Assembly: GCA_015501605.1 (NCBI GenBank)
Contig: JADNRZ010000030.1
Location: 408,430-472,429, forward strand
DNA from: Panaeolus papilionaceus
Taxonomy: Eukaryota > Basidiomycota > Agaricomycetes > Agaricales
DNA length: 64,000 bases
Reading direction: 5' to 3'
In this document: positions 19,290 through 31,600 of the stretch, piece after piece
Position numbering within the stretch: position 1 is the first letter of the stretch
How the letters are laid out: every line of letters begins with the position of its first letter
Notes under the pieces: generated by a model
What the model was told of the DNA's origin: nothing
Databases searched by the model: none
Seen by the model: only the letters and a program-made list of their open reading frames with translations
Position numbers and translations under genes: made by a program

Positions 19290-22200
19290 AGTGTACCGGG
19301 TCGACGTTGGTACGCAATCGTATTGGTTCTGCAGGTGCGTAAAATTATTTGAGGTTTGAAAAATATCCCTCACATTGACCTGTGCTTGTTGTCTGACTTA
19401 GTCCACAACAATATGCGGGCGCATGGTGTATTCATTTTTTGTTGAATTTTTTTGGACATCATATATTTATCCACTGAACAATCGCAATTTGACTGTTAAA
19501 TATATTGATTTTGGAATTACATTGGGGATTTGTATTCTGAGTTTGCCTGCTTGAAAACCATGTCTGCATGAGTTGCCAGTCGAATACATGCATGCCGTTT
19601 TTGATATGCATATGCGCCTGCTGAGTCCGATGTATCTGATTTTGTAGCCGCCCTCAACCATCCATCAGCCCTATTTCTCCAATACAGAACAGTCCACAAC
19701 ATTTCATTGGTGAGGAGCTGCACTTCCTCTTGCCATCGTTGGAACAATGCACGCGCCCATAGCCAATGCACGTGCATAACTGTTGACCATCAGCTGATAT
19801 TCAGACCATGCATCCGATGCACTCACATTCTTCACGCACAACCGAGTCCAAATTGTCGCGCTCATGTTCACTGAGCTGATGTGGAGCGCGTGCCAACAAG
19901 CAGGCGCGCCAAATCCACGATAATTTGAGGGCCACATCGCGTGAATTGTAATCGTTGGCTTTGACCATCAAGGTGCTAGCCTCCATGTCTTTCTCCTCAA
20001 GTTCTTGAAAATGTTGCATTGTCTTGTTATCAGCCTTCAGTTGCTGGAGTTTGACGCGGCCATTGTTGTACAGTTGTGTGAAGATCTTGACCTGGGATTC
20101 CAGGTTCAGGACCTTTCCTCGTGCTCATGTCACAATGACTTTGCCTGGCTGGGTCTGCATAACATGCGAAAATTGGAGTGACCGTTCCACAACAAGATCA
20201 TGGATATTGTTGAGCAGAGCATTTAGATGTTGGACACGACAGGCCAGTTCAACGGCCGCATGATCAAGGCTGCAGTTTTTGTTGGATGGAAGGAAAACGA
20301 TTTCGTGTTCAGGAAGACCCGATTGAGAAGCGGCCGCGTCTGCAGGTGCTGCGGGTTGAACACCATACTGGATGCCTGCCTTGGCTTGAAGAGCCCAAAG
20401 TTGTCCCAGCATTGACCTGAGGTCCTCTCGTTCGTTCTCCAATGCCTCACTTTGCATCTCAGAAGGCTGCTGTCCTGCCTGTTGAGCAAGCATCTTGACC
20501 TTCAATCTGTGAAATCAGAATGCATGAACATATATGAGAACCGGCTGCATAAATGAGGCATACTGCGTATCTTCCACAACTAGGGCAAAATGCATGTATC
20601 GATCCAGATGGGTTTTTGATGTCTCATGTGAATCACTGCCAGCCGGCTGCACTTGCCCCATCCTGTTTGGGTCAGCACCATAGATATCCATGACACTTTG
20701 GTCCTGGAGCCGTTTCACTTCAGCCTGTTCAATAGCAGCTGTCCACTTTGCAGTATGTTGCTGTGATTGGAGGCTGACTTCCTTGAACACGGTTTCATGC
20801 TCTGCAACCATCCGCCTTGCCACAAGGTACTTGCGTTCCAGTGTTTGAGCCATCTTCATGGTGTGTTTGTAGTTTAGATCACTGGTGTGGTCATCCATTG
20901 CTTCCAGCCGCCCCACCTGAGTTGCTGTTCGTTGCGCCCGCGCTGCTTTGTTAAGAACCAACCAATTGGTTTCCATGATCTCCCTGTCGACCATTCCGAG
21001 TCCAGGTATGAATGAGGGCGCAAATCTAAAATAGCATTTATCATTGTGCCCGTGCACATGGAACATGCCTATCACGTGGTCGATTTCCAGCAACTCCATT
21101 CCACGTTCAGAGAGCATCTCGTCAATCCAAGATCGAAGATGGACAGAGTACTGGCATCCGATGTCATAGATCATGGTCACACGCTGACGAACATCCACAT
21201 TTGTGCGCACAATCGCCTGCACGAATGCAAAATCAATGTTCTTTTGTTGTTCCCCACGGTACAAGTCAACCAAGCCGTTTGGGCAGTAAATGCCATGGCG
21301 CGCGCATGCAATACCAACAACACCCGTGATATCGCAGACTTTGCTTGCCATCATGGAATTTTCAATTGCATGGAATGTGTTTTCACAGGGCGCTTTCTGT
21401 GAACAAGTTAGTTGTGTGTTCGGATGAGGTTGTTTTTTGTTCCTTACTGTCCGAGTCTCTGTTGCCTTCCTTATGTGTTCCTTATAAATCTCCGATTTGG
21501 GCATCATACCAGCTCCATCGTACAGTGGTGTTTCCTCTGCCCGTGTTGCTGAAGACAAATGATCAGCCTTGAAATTACCATCTGCTACAAATGAGCGGCC
21601 GTAGATATCCGGATCCTTTTCCTCCCAATCTGGGGGCAAGTTGACACCAGGCTGAGGACAGGTGGAACAAAAGATTCCAAGCTCGCCTGCAGCCGGTTTG
21701 GTTGGGTCCTTGTTCGTAAGATGTGCAAATCCTGCCCATTTCAACTTTTTCAACCATCTGTTGATGCGAAGCATACGCCGAAGCAGGTGGTAGAGATCGT
21801 CTGCAATTATGTAGCCAAGAGGCTGCATTTGTCGCACAAGCAGTTGGTGAATTTGATATACCGACGCCTGAAGCTCAAGAGTGGCCAGCCTGGCGAAGTG
21901 CAAGAGTTGGAGTGTGAAGAGTGTATTCATCTGTGTAAAGCTGGCAGGCATGAGACCTGCGGCCACATAATCTCCAAAATGACTGCCCTCCCCGTCGCAT
22001 GAACAGACAATGACATGGAGGCGATGGTAACCATTGGTATGTGCGATCCTCTTCAATGTTGCAGGTTGCCGTACATCAGGGTCAATGATCTCAACTTTGG
22101 ACCCATCTGTTGTTTGGTCAATAGCAGCCGCTTGTGCAAGCAAAAACTCCTCTGCATGCACATAGTGTTTCAGTCCATGTGCCCGATACGCCTCCTGCAT

Positions 22201-22774
22201 TCTCCTGTCAAACTCCCTGTCTTCATCGGCTTCTGAAGCCAAAGTGGGCACTGCATCCATGTCCACATCCATAGTATCATCAGCACCCAAGTCTTCTCCC
22301 TCATCCATCTCAGAGCTGCCAGGTGATTCGGTTGATGGAGGTGTGTAAGTTGAATCCGATGAATCTGAATCCATTGCATCGTCCGGAGCGGCTGCTTGAA
22401 ACGTCTCTGTCGCAACATCTTTGAATGAGAGCATGAGTCACAAACCATACAAGAAGAATGCATGCCATTACCAGCTGGAAAGATATGCCCTGCAAGCTCT
22501 ACCTGCTGCTTCCTATCCACCTCCTGCTGCTGTTCCTCATGCTTAGCTATCATCCTGTCCAACCCTCTACATCTCTGGTGGACTTCTGTTTTGTGGTGTT
22601 TAACCACAAAATATGCTCCTACTTCCCATAAGGCTGCCCTTCTGAAGTGGTTGCCTGTCCAGCATTCGATTTTGTGGAATGGGTTGTGAAGGTGTTGTTG
22701 CCTCATGCAACCATGGCAGAGTGCATGTGGAACAAAACAATCTCTGCAGCGCCAAATGGCATAATTGTGAGTAT

Positions 22775-24540
22775 TGTAAGGGATAGGAATGCCCAGAAGC
22801 CAAGTTGATAATCGAGTGAGGAATCATCCTGATCCCCACTGGCCTATATACTACATCGGATAAACTATCTACCGGTATGCTGTGCACTAAATCTAAGAAT
22901 AGGCTAAGGCTATGCGATATCAAATGATGGTGACGAAACAATCAGGAAAGGAGGCTGCGCACTACGACAGGGGTATCAATGATGCAACGGGCGGCTGTAC
23001 AGTGATCTAGAGATGATGACCAGGCTGTGCACCGTAACCGCGCTAGGGTGGGGGTTCTGTGACAGATCCCCTGACACTATCTCCCCATCTAGATTTGCTG
23101 CCCCAGCAAATCCCTTAGCTTCCACGTCTACCGCCTCGTCCACTGCGCTCCCGGAAAACCACACCGCGACCACCCCTTGAAGGAGCAGTGGGGGGGATAG
23201 GGTTCCCAAGAGTGGGCGCAAGTGCTGAGAAGTGGGCTCTCATCGCATCAATGCTCATCGGCGAGCCAGGCGAGAGTGCCGGGGTAGGATTGGCGGTCTG
23301 CATCACGGCTGTAGGCGCGATGGGAGTGTTGGGCTGGTTCACAGGTGTCGTCGAAGCTGATCGAGCACCTGGGGTAGCCACCAGTGAAGGTGGGGCGGCC
23401 GTGTTCATGACGATGGAGGGGACGACCGGAGTAGAGCCTGGAGCAGGGGTAGGAGTTGCCGACGGTGCTGCAGGGGTTAGAGCGGCGGACTGAGGAATTG
23501 ATGGTGGCGAGGGGGGCTGAGTGGCCGGAGCAGCCTGAACAATGGGAACAGGGGCTTCACGGAACTTCCCAGCGGTTGGCCTCCCACTGGCATCACGAGC
23601 GGGACCCGGAGCATCCCGCTGCCTAGGAGCGCGGACTCGACGACGAGCGAGCCGCTTGCCCAATACGACGAGGGCATTACCAACTTGAGAGTCGGTACCG
23701 CGAATAGAGACGTGGCGGGCACCAGCTGATCCGTCCTTTACCTCAAAGGCTCGGATGTGCGCACCAGATAAGTCATGGATCTGTTTAAGACCCCTTCCAC
23801 CTCGCCCAACCAGGTGCGCTGCCATCGCGTCGGGTACAATGACAGTGAGCAACTGCTGATCGGGTTTGTCGTCCTTCTGAGGGTAGGTGCCCGACATATG
23901 AAGGTGGGTGGGAATAGTGCCTTGTGGGGGAGTAGGAGCCGGTGGGGCGGGAGGCTCAGCCTTCTTCCGCTGACGGCGAGAGGGTTGGGTAGGTGCGATA
24001 GCTGCAATAGTCTGTTGGGTAGAGAGCTGGTTGGTGACGGAGCGAAGCTCCTCCTGGAGCAGCCTCATCCGCTCATAGAGTTGGTCGAACTGTTCAGTGA
24101 CGAATTCTTCCAAGGACATCTCTGGTGTAGTAGACATTGGGAGCAGGGTGTGGGCGAAGGGTAGGGCTTGTAGGATGAGGAGTAGATGGTGTGCAGTGAG
24201 CTAGAGAGGTGCAGACTGCTGTAGAGACTCGATTATGATGTAAGGGATAGGAATGCCCAGAAGCCAAGTTGATAATCGAGTGAGGAATCATCCTGATCCC
24301 CACTGGCCTATATACTACATCGGATAAACTATCTACCGGTATGCTGTGCACTAAATCTAAGAATAGGCTAAGGCTATGCGATATCAAATGATGGTGACGA
24401 AACAATCAGGAAAGGAGGCTGCGCACTACGACAGGGGTATCAATGATGCAACGGGCGGCTGTACAGTGATCTAGAGATGATGACCAGGCTGTGCACCGTA
24501 ACCGCGCTAGGGTGGGGGTTCTGTGACAGATCCCCTGACA
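22775..24540 (-). mobile_element. KH-domain non-autonomous LTR retroelement, copy 1
   Basis: 1766 bp with 302-bp LTRs at 22775-23076 and 24239-24540 that I read as identical. The TSD is AGTAT (22770-22774 and 24541-24545). In element orientation the LTR begins TGTCAGGGGATCT and ends CCCTTACA. The internal part holds one gene, and there is no protease, RT, RNase H or integrase. It inserted into the cysteine-cluster coding region of the KDZ transposase. Copy 2 at 34021-35792 is nearly identical in the opposite orientation. Confidence 0.92.
23115..24137 (-). CDS. KH-domain/RGG protein of the LTR element, copy 1
   Basis: 340 residues, ATG at 24137. Residues 10-45 are a predicted coiled coil (EEFVTEQFDQLYERMRLLQE). 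A KH RNA-binding domain covers about 95-165: VIVPDAMAAHLVGRGGRGL carries the GxxG loop (GRGG) before the helix KQIHDLSGAHIRAF. The rest is Pro/Ala/Thr-rich and ends in an RGG-type tail (SRGGRGVVFRERSGRGGRR). KH and RGG modules bind single-stranded RNA, and a coiled coil could drive assembly, so a gag-like role is plausible but inferred. It differs from copy 2 by lacking two residues (AR) near 181 and by one Leu/Pro change. No catalytic domain is present. Confidence 0.85.
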   Translation of the reverse strand: MSTTPEMSLEEFVTEQFDQLYERMRLLQEELRSVTNQLSTQQTIAAIAPTQPSRRQRKKAEPPAPPAPTPPQGTIPTHLHMSGTYPQKDDKPDQQLLTVIVPDAMAAHLVGRGGRGLKQIHDLSGAHIRAFEVKDGSAGARHVSIRGTDSQVGNALVVLGKRLARRRVRAPRQRDAPGPARDASGRPTAGKFREAPVPIVQAAPATQPPSPPSIPQSAALTPAAPSATPTPAPGSTPVVPSIVMNTAAPPSLVATPGARSASTTPVNQPNTPIAPTAVMQTANPTPALSPGSPMSIDAMRAHFSALAPTLGNPIPPTAPSRGGRGVVFRERSGRGGRRGS

Positions 24541-25204
24541 AGTATCACTTGTTCTACACTCCTGGCATACCCTGTGTTCAGGCTGGAGATATTCGCAGTG
24601 TATATATGCAGGGATGGCCTCATTGACATGTTGAATAAATTCTTCAATGTAGTCATTCTGAGTCTGTTGAGTTATAGGTCAAAACAGTAATGTATCTTTG
24701 AAGGTGATTCACTGTAAACCCGGCAGAGGGGTTAATAACCCCTTTGAAATCTGGATGGGTCCTCCCGCAAAAGGGGGTATTCCATCATCCGAAGGAGGTA
24801 TGCCAAATATGGCAACTCATGTTGAAGGGTTTTAAATCGCGCTTATAGAGGGTTATAGTCGCTTTTGCAAGGAGTTTAAAACCTCAATTAGAACCCTTTG
24901 AAAGAGGTTTATAACCTCAATTCCACCCCTTTGAGAGGGGTTTATAACCCTCTTCAGAACCCCTGAAAAAGGAGGAAATTCTGCCCTGATTTTGAAACAC
25001 AAAAACTCCGTGTTTAGGGGGTTTTCCCTCTAGTCAAGTGCTATTATAACCCTTTTGGCTGGGGATTTTCTCAACTATATGTGCATAATAAAATAATTAT
25101 ATTATATTGAATCTATAGAGAAATACATGCAGGTCTTAACTAAATATATAATCAATTGATGATCTACATAAACAGAGGCAACAGGGAAAAGTGACAGCTC
25201 CGTG

Positions 25205-25512
25205 TAGGGAAAGTCAAGGGTACAAGCGACCCGGACGGGTTACGGGCTGGGTTGGGCGCGGGTACGGGTCAGCCTCGGCATACCTGTGAGCTTCAAAACA
25301 AGTCCAAGAGCGCCCGAAATGGCCCGAAATTGAGCAAGATATGCTCGAAATACGAAGCCTTTCGTATTTCGAGCATATCTTGCTAAAAAATTGTCCATTT
25401 TGGACGTTCTTGGGCTCGTTTTGCATGGATAACCCGCGGGTACACGGGTAGGCTACGCCACGGGTCCGGGTCCGGGTCAGCGATTTCGTACTCGAGGGTT
25501 ACCCGTTCCCTA
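25205..25512. mobile_element. hAT MITE with central perfect hairpin
   Basis: The ends are TAGGGAAAGTC and the inverse of TAGGGAACGGG. Flanks GCTCCGTG (25197-25204) and GCTCTGTG (25513-25520) match at 7 of 8 positions, as expected for an ageing hAT TSD. The whole 308 bp is an imperfect palindrome centred on the hairpin at 25333-25384. Confidence 0.65.
25333..25384. repeat. Perfect 24-bp inverted repeat with 4-nt loop
   Basis: Arms 25333-25356 and 25361-25384 (AGCAAGATATGCTCGAAATA...) are exact reverse complements around loop GCCT. They form the centre of the hAT MITE. Confidence 0.9.
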
Positions 25513-27789
25513 GCTCTGTGCCAAAATGCAAGTCCTGGATAAAATCAAGTCCTGGTGAGTGATAGTAGAAAAACTACGGATGTAAAACAAGGGCTCACCA
25601 TGACCTGCATGCATCCTTTTCATCCATCCCCCTCCCTCTGATTGATAACTGTGGCAGAGCAACATACATAATTAAAACAGGGTGAAAATAGGTCATGAGG
25701 CTTGAGATACATACCTTGACTGGGTCAGCTTGCAGCTATTGCCTTGTACACCTGTTACTCCATAAATTGAAGTGAACGAAGATATATGGTCAATAAAAAT
25801 GGGTGGTGGTTGAAGGAGATGATGGTGAGCGGGAGAGGAGGGAGTCAAATGGCGAGAATTAGCATTGAACAAAGTTCAACCATAGGTCACGTGTTTGTCC
25901 AAACACACCTCGGCATCACCCGTTATTTGTACCTGAATCTTTTTTTTTCACCAAGTCCACCGTCTGTCATGTCTGTCGGCAGTTGCTTTCATATCACATT
26001 AGGGTTTTTGTTCTAAAATTTATTATAAGTGGGTGTTGTACCAATTATTAGAACTACCTCGTCAAGAGGCTTCTTGAAACTGAGTTCATGAAAGGGGACA
26101 TAAACCCCTCTCAGAAGGGGTTTTCTATGCTTCCGACATTCTTAGAAATTTCATCACAAAACATTTAGAAACCTAAAGTAAAAAACCCCTCTGTAAGGAG
26201 TTTTCATAAAACCCAAAATATGACAACCACACCTCAGAGGGGGTATTGATCACCCGTAAAAAAAACCCCTTTGAAAGGGGGTTTGACAAAACCCTAAATG
26301 CAAATACTGCACCTCAGAGGGGGTGTTGACCACGAGTAAAAAAACCCCTTTTCGCCGGAGGGGTTTTCACTCCCTGGTTTGGGGGTATGACCAAACCCCC
26401 TCAAAAACTCCTCTTTTTACCTCCTCCCAGTAGGGGTTTTCTCCCCTGTACAATTCAAAGGGGTTAATACCCCCCGAATTGGGCTCACAGTGATTTGGTA
26501 CCTTGCTCTGAAATGGTGCTCTATCACCTAGTCCATGCCAATTGTGAATGTCATCATTGACTGGATCAGGATCAAGGATGGTAGCAGGAGTGGTGGTACT
26601 TTGATCTGGTGGTGGAGAACTGTTCACAGGATCGCTTGGAAGATTGCTGGGTTCCTGTACTGGCTGAGCCCCAGGCATTATTGGGATACTTGATGCATTT
26701 GGTGCTTGATAAAAGTATTCATTGCATGGTGGTGGTGGTGGTTCTTGGGGTGCACTTGTGGTAATAACTTTGCTGGACTTTGCACCTTTTCTTTTTCTGC
26801 CGGATCCAAGAGGAATGGTTCTGGATGGTTCACTCATGATGATGGAAGAGGAATGGGATCAATTGCTTGCTTGCATTCATTGTGACATGAAACATGTCTG
26901 CTTGTCACACACTTACAAGTGACACAGCAACGACTTGTGATCAATCTCTTTAATTGATATCTACATCCACTCAGCACATCATCTCATGGTGCTTCAATAC
27001 CTACCTCAAGATGGCCAAGATGGTCAGATCATTCATGATCTAACAGATCCAGCACCACCATGACTCCGGATGGCAAGAAGGGATTCAAAGCACTTTACAG
27101 TCACTGAACTCAATATAATCAAGCCATTCAGGGCCAAATTCTGAGACATCCCTGGCTTTGAGTATCAAGAGCGAGCTGCTTACCTCAGGAAACATGTCTT
27201 TCCACCCCTCTTATCACACTGGTACTGGAATCCAGAAACAAAACATCGAACCAACAATACAAACATTGACATATGGACTGATGTATGTGATCCACTCCCA
27301 CATAATGGTGTTTATTGGGCTGACACACCATCAGAGAATTGCAGCCTATACAAGTGCCAACTGGAGGTCCAAGATACAACTGTACAAACCCCCAACGCTC
27401 CGATTGACCATCTCTGACTACTTCTACAACTACCAATTCAAGGAAGTGCTGGAAAAAGCCAGGCAGATTGCAACCCGAGAGCTGGGGCCGGATGCGGCCT
27501 TAACGTCCAAGCTTACAACGGAATACAGACATCATGCTGTGCGCGAAATTCTGGCTGATTACACTCCAGAGCAGAAAGCTGAGGCTGAAAGAGCCAGGAG
27601 AGCTGTAACAGAACAGGGATATTCGCCTGAATTGCAAGCAAGGTAAGTGTTTTTCAATATCAGCAGAACCGAGTAATTGACAAAGCGGCCGCCTGACTGC
27701 CAGGCAATGGCAGAAACATGGGGAAGCGCGATTGAAGCATGCACAACACATGCAGATGATTGAGCTTGGTATCTCATCGCTTCATCGTA

Positions 27790-30700
27790 AAATTAGCTGC
27801 GTTCTTACATGGACTTGTACGGACTGCAATGTCGTATAGGTACTGGTATAAAGTTATATGGGTCATAATAGATATTTATCGCCACACACAATTCATTCCA
27901 TTCCCATGTGGCCTTATAAGCTCCTACTAGGGTAATGAATCTCAGATATGACTTTAATCTGTCGTGTACTCTTGAGAAGATCTGTGCTCGCACAGATCGC
28001 TCTTCTTGGTCATGTGAGCGAGCCGCAACACTCGCCATCCATTCCACTCCGTATCTGTATTATCTTTACCGCCTCGCCTTCTCGCCGGTTCAGCGTCTCT
28101 CGCTCGGCTCTCTATATCTTTATCCTTTTAATTTCTGGATACATCTCCTTCTAAGACCGACATTAATTGGGACACCACAACACTGGCGACACTGATACTC
28201 TGCCAGCTCATCACCTGCATCTGTGTCGACACCCATTGCAGCACACTAACTGAGCTGCAACATAGCCTGTACCTGACGCCTCACCAACCTGACAACTTCA
28301 TGAACAAAGAATGCAAGAATTGACGGGCGACTCTTCGCCAGGAGGGTCTATGAGACCACCAGATCCTCATAACTCTCTACCCTGACCAGCTACGGGCTAC
28401 AAAACTGGAGAACTACCGCTACTCCCTTTCCCTAAGCCAACCAGGAATACGAGATGGCTAAAATCAGATGCGTATCCCATCATTTCCTCATAACGCAACA
28501 TATCTCCCCCCTCCACTCCTTGCAGGACACTCCCAGAACACTTCTCCACCTACGTCAGTAGGGCGATTCATATTCTTCTCATACTCGCTTGGCCAAACTC
28601 AAGCAGTCACCCCAATCCCGATTACACCAGACCTCAAGAATCGCAGGTAAGCAATACCATATGACAATCTTGTTAGAAGTGAATAAAATGAGGAGGGGGA
28701 GAAAACCAAGAAAAACGAGGGAGGACACAGATAGAGACACAGACACAGACACCTAGTGGCCACAACAGAAGTACGGAGTACAACGGCAAGTTGGATTATT
28801 AGCTAAACTACCGAATATGTACATCAACGTAGCACGTGAGCCACCAGCTGCTCACATGACCTATTCTAACAAATCTCCCCTTCTCTACATCCCCCTCAAC
28901 CCCTACCCATCGCTATCCAATATTCCTCCCTCGTCCCCAATCATCACACCCTGTCTTTATCACTATCCAATGATCCATTCACCACATCTCGCCATCAGCT
29001 ACTCTTCCTCGTATCCTCCCTCTTCTACCTCTCAAACCCTCCAACACAACCGGATCTCTCTTTGGATGCGAAACTGTCTGCGCCCAGCGCGTCAGCTAAC
29101 ATCAAAACCACCGGTCCACATGCCCACCAATATGTGATTATCACCTCTGTTTGATGCTGGCGTGTCGATCGGGGGGATTCGCCATGGCCTATCATGACTC
29201 TAACGGGTCCTTTGGGTTTACACACCCATACCTATGGTTAACACCATTCCTATGACTCTAACGGGTCCCCTGTGGTTTACACACCCATTATGCGGTTAAC
29301 ACCACTTCTTCATGACTCTTAATGCGTCGTGGGGCGGGTTTACACACCCCTTGGAGTGGTCACCACCACTCCTGCGATTCTAACGTCTCGCGCTTGGGTT
29401 TACATACCCAATTACTCGGTGGTTATCACCACCTTCTGCGACTTTAACATGTCGTCAGCCGGGTTTACACACCCATTGGGGTTTACACACCCCCGCGATT
29501 CTAACGTTTCGCAACTGGGTTTACACACCCTTTTTAACTTGAGGTTTACACACCTCCGCGATGTCTAACATCTCGCGTCTGGGTTTACACACCCATTTTT
29601 CACAGGTTTACACACCTGTCGGGGTTTACACACCCCTGCGATTCTAACGTTTCGCCTTTGGTTTACACACCCTATTATCTCATGACTCTAATGGGTCCCT
29701 CGGGGTTTTTACACACCTCGTGATGTCTGACATCGTGCACCTGGGTTTACACACCCACTAGCGATCCTAACATCTCGCTGCATGGGTTTTTTTTTTATAT
29801 ACCTGCTTGTTGGTCCACAGACAAGCTATGTGGCATATAGGCTATTAGGTACGCTTCTCTCACCCGCCGTTTGGGGCGAGCCAATGTTCGTCATCGGCTG
29901 GGCGGCCTTGCTTGCTTTGGGGGCGCATCCTCATCCGACCATTGGCTCTTGACCTGGGAAGTGGGGCAGTGGTCTTCGGGCCATCGCCCTCTTTCCACCC
30001 CCAAGCTGTAGCCTCTAGGCTACTACCTCCTCTGGATGACGAGCGAACGGAAAGACGCAAGATCCATGTAATGTGATACTATGCTTATTAGTCTCAATAT
30101 ATACCTTTTAGCGTCATATAGAGCTATACACAGTACATAACATACAGATGTACAACCATATATACTACATGAAGTAATGTCACCCTACACAAGTGTTAAC
30201 GTGCCCGTATTTCAATTGTCTATCAACTCCTGTTGATGAGTACACAGAGGTACAAATTAAAACAAAACTAAAGCTATATGGATAGTGGGATATGTACGGC
30301 GATGGCGTCCATGAGAGGTGAGTTGGATGCCTTGGGACTCGGGAGTGACAGCCTAAGTGCATGGACAAGATGCTGGATACCTGTGGCAGAGGCTGTAGAG
30401 CCTACTTACTGATTGATGAGCTCGATAACCTGATGGGAATGTAATATATAGAAACAGACGAAGTCAAGGATGCTCAAACGCTTTGCATGTCGGAACTTTA
30501 AATTTCGGACTTTAGGGAAACTTCAAACTCCGCGGTGCATCTTCCAGAATTGAAGCTAACTTCGAACTTGACACTCCCTTTCTTTCTTTCCACCATCTCC
30601 CCATCCTCGCATCTCTCTATTTCGCATCGTTATCATCATAATCAGAGCCTTTCGGCTATCCTCTTTAGTCTGAGATTGGGTAGTCACCTATAGACTGTAT

Positions 30701-31600
30701 AGGCAACTCCCAATCGCCTCCATGCGGCTTGAATGCATCGTTGGAATAAGTGGTGACTTCGGTATCGTAAGGTAAGTCCATATATGCGCGGATTTTTGGC
30801 TGTTCAGTGTTCGTAGAACCGCAAAACTGCACTCTTTGTATGTATAGCAATCTCTGTATTTTCCTGGCTGAGTTAGGCACATATATGCGCCTAAGTTGAC
30901 AACTGCTGATATTCTGTGTTGCATCAACAGGGGTCTGATTCTCAATGGCGTCAGGTGTGAAGTTTGTCACCGAGTAAGTTTGATTTGATATTTTTAATCC
31001 ATCGCCTTCTCACTCGGGAGCTGCTCCCTTAACTCGCTTTCATATGCCAGACTCAGTGACTTCTAGATGTCGTTGTGTTATCCACGCAAGCGAAGTTGAG
31101 TTTTCTTGTTTTTATGTATTACCCCGACTGTCTCAGAGCTTTTATCATCGCTCTTTCCCGTGCTATGAAGGCTCATTCATGTTTGTACTTTTGCTGTTGT
31201 ATTACTATCTCTGACTCGAATATGAGAATTGTTCTTCATATCTACCCATACTGCATGACGGATGAGATTAATGGGATATTTATACCCTAGTGGAAGGTAT
31301 CAGAGACTAATATATCGAAAATACTGCTTATCCAGTCTTGTATGAGAAGGCATGACCATAACCTAATGATTAGCGCTGACACAGTCTGCATGAATTATCA
31401 ACTGGTATAACTACATACCAGGTTGTTTACAACTTATCATTAGATACCAGCCCATGTATGAGTATAACTATCTGGCTACCGTACAATAGTCGATTTCAAT
31501 ATACAGTTTCCGGTACCATGTAATGCCTGGCATACCATATACCGGATGGCGGGTTGGTTATACCGGTAGGTATAGGGTATATAAGGATTCTGCTAATTTT
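27790..31600. other. Unidentified 3.8-kb insertion inside cargo gene B
   Basis: Cargo B coding sequence stops near 27790 and resumes near 31600. Tips TAAAATTAGC (27788) and the inverse GCTAATTTT (about 31595-31603) are a weak terminal inverted repeat with no clear TSD. 27810-28190 resembles an LTR end (GGGACACCACAACACTGGCGAC, a possible PBS starting TGG), but no second copy is in the window. 29140-29800 is a hairpin-repeat array. No long open frame or protein domain is recognisable, so the type is unknown. Confidence 0.35.
29140..29800 (+). repeat. Array of alternating short palindromic repeats
   Basis: About 14 copies of GGGTTTACACACCC or close variants alternate with units like GCGATNCTAACNTCTCGC and GACTCTAACGGGTC over 620 bp. 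Spacing varies from about 15 to 65 bp, so this is a dispersed cluster rather than a strict tandem or CRISPR array. Confidence 0.85.

Larger units (their letters stand above)
24710..26492. mobile_element. CACTA-like non-autonomous element with GGGGTT-type subterminal repeats
   Basis: The tips are CACTGTAAACCC and GGGCTCACAGTG, flanked by a 3-bp TSD ATT (24707-24709 and 26493-26495). CACTR ends with 3-bp TSDs fit the CACTA superfamily. Both ends carry subterminal clusters of palindrome-like units such as AACCCCTTTGAAAGGGG (about 24730-25070 and 26090-26480). CACTA transposases typically bind such repeats. No transposase gene is present. It interrupts the 5' coding region of the KDZ transposase and contains the hAT MITE at 25205-25512. 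Confidence 0.75.
19517..26837 (-). pseudogene. KDZ transposase with CxC cysteine cluster, interrupted
   Basis: Start ATG at 26837 (MSEPSRTIPLGSGRKRK). A CACTA-like element (24710-26492) and a KH-LTR element (22775-24540) interrupt the N-terminal part. The cysteine cluster spans the LTR insertion: CQECRTSDT before it, WRCRDCF and CHGCMRQQHLHNPFH after it. Introns at 22419-22471 and 20507-20563 restore the frame. The catalytic core has Asp in MIYDIGCQYS (codon 21163-21165), then FHVHGHNDKCYFRFAPSFI and GMVDREIMETNW (Asp 20986-20988, Glu 20980-20982). The C-terminal coiled region includes ARALFQRWQEEVQLLTNEM. A TGA at 20125 and a frame change near 19800 break the tail. It is the expected mobiliser of the 15733-39504 element but cannot be functional now. 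Confidence 0.85.

Noticed and set aside
27810..28190. Full LTR retrotransposon starting here
   Set aside because: LTR-like end and a TGG PBS candidate are present, but no second LTR copy, TSD or gag/pol was found. Kept only as a note in the unresolved insertion.
29140..29800. CRISPR-like spacing of repeats
   Set aside because: Repeats are variable, spacing is irregular, and the host is a eukaryote. No cas genes.
31288..31312. Possible Copia PBS (TGGAAGGTATCAGAG, similar to TGGTATCAGAGC)
   Set aside because: Three extra bases break the match, and no LTR pair flanks it.
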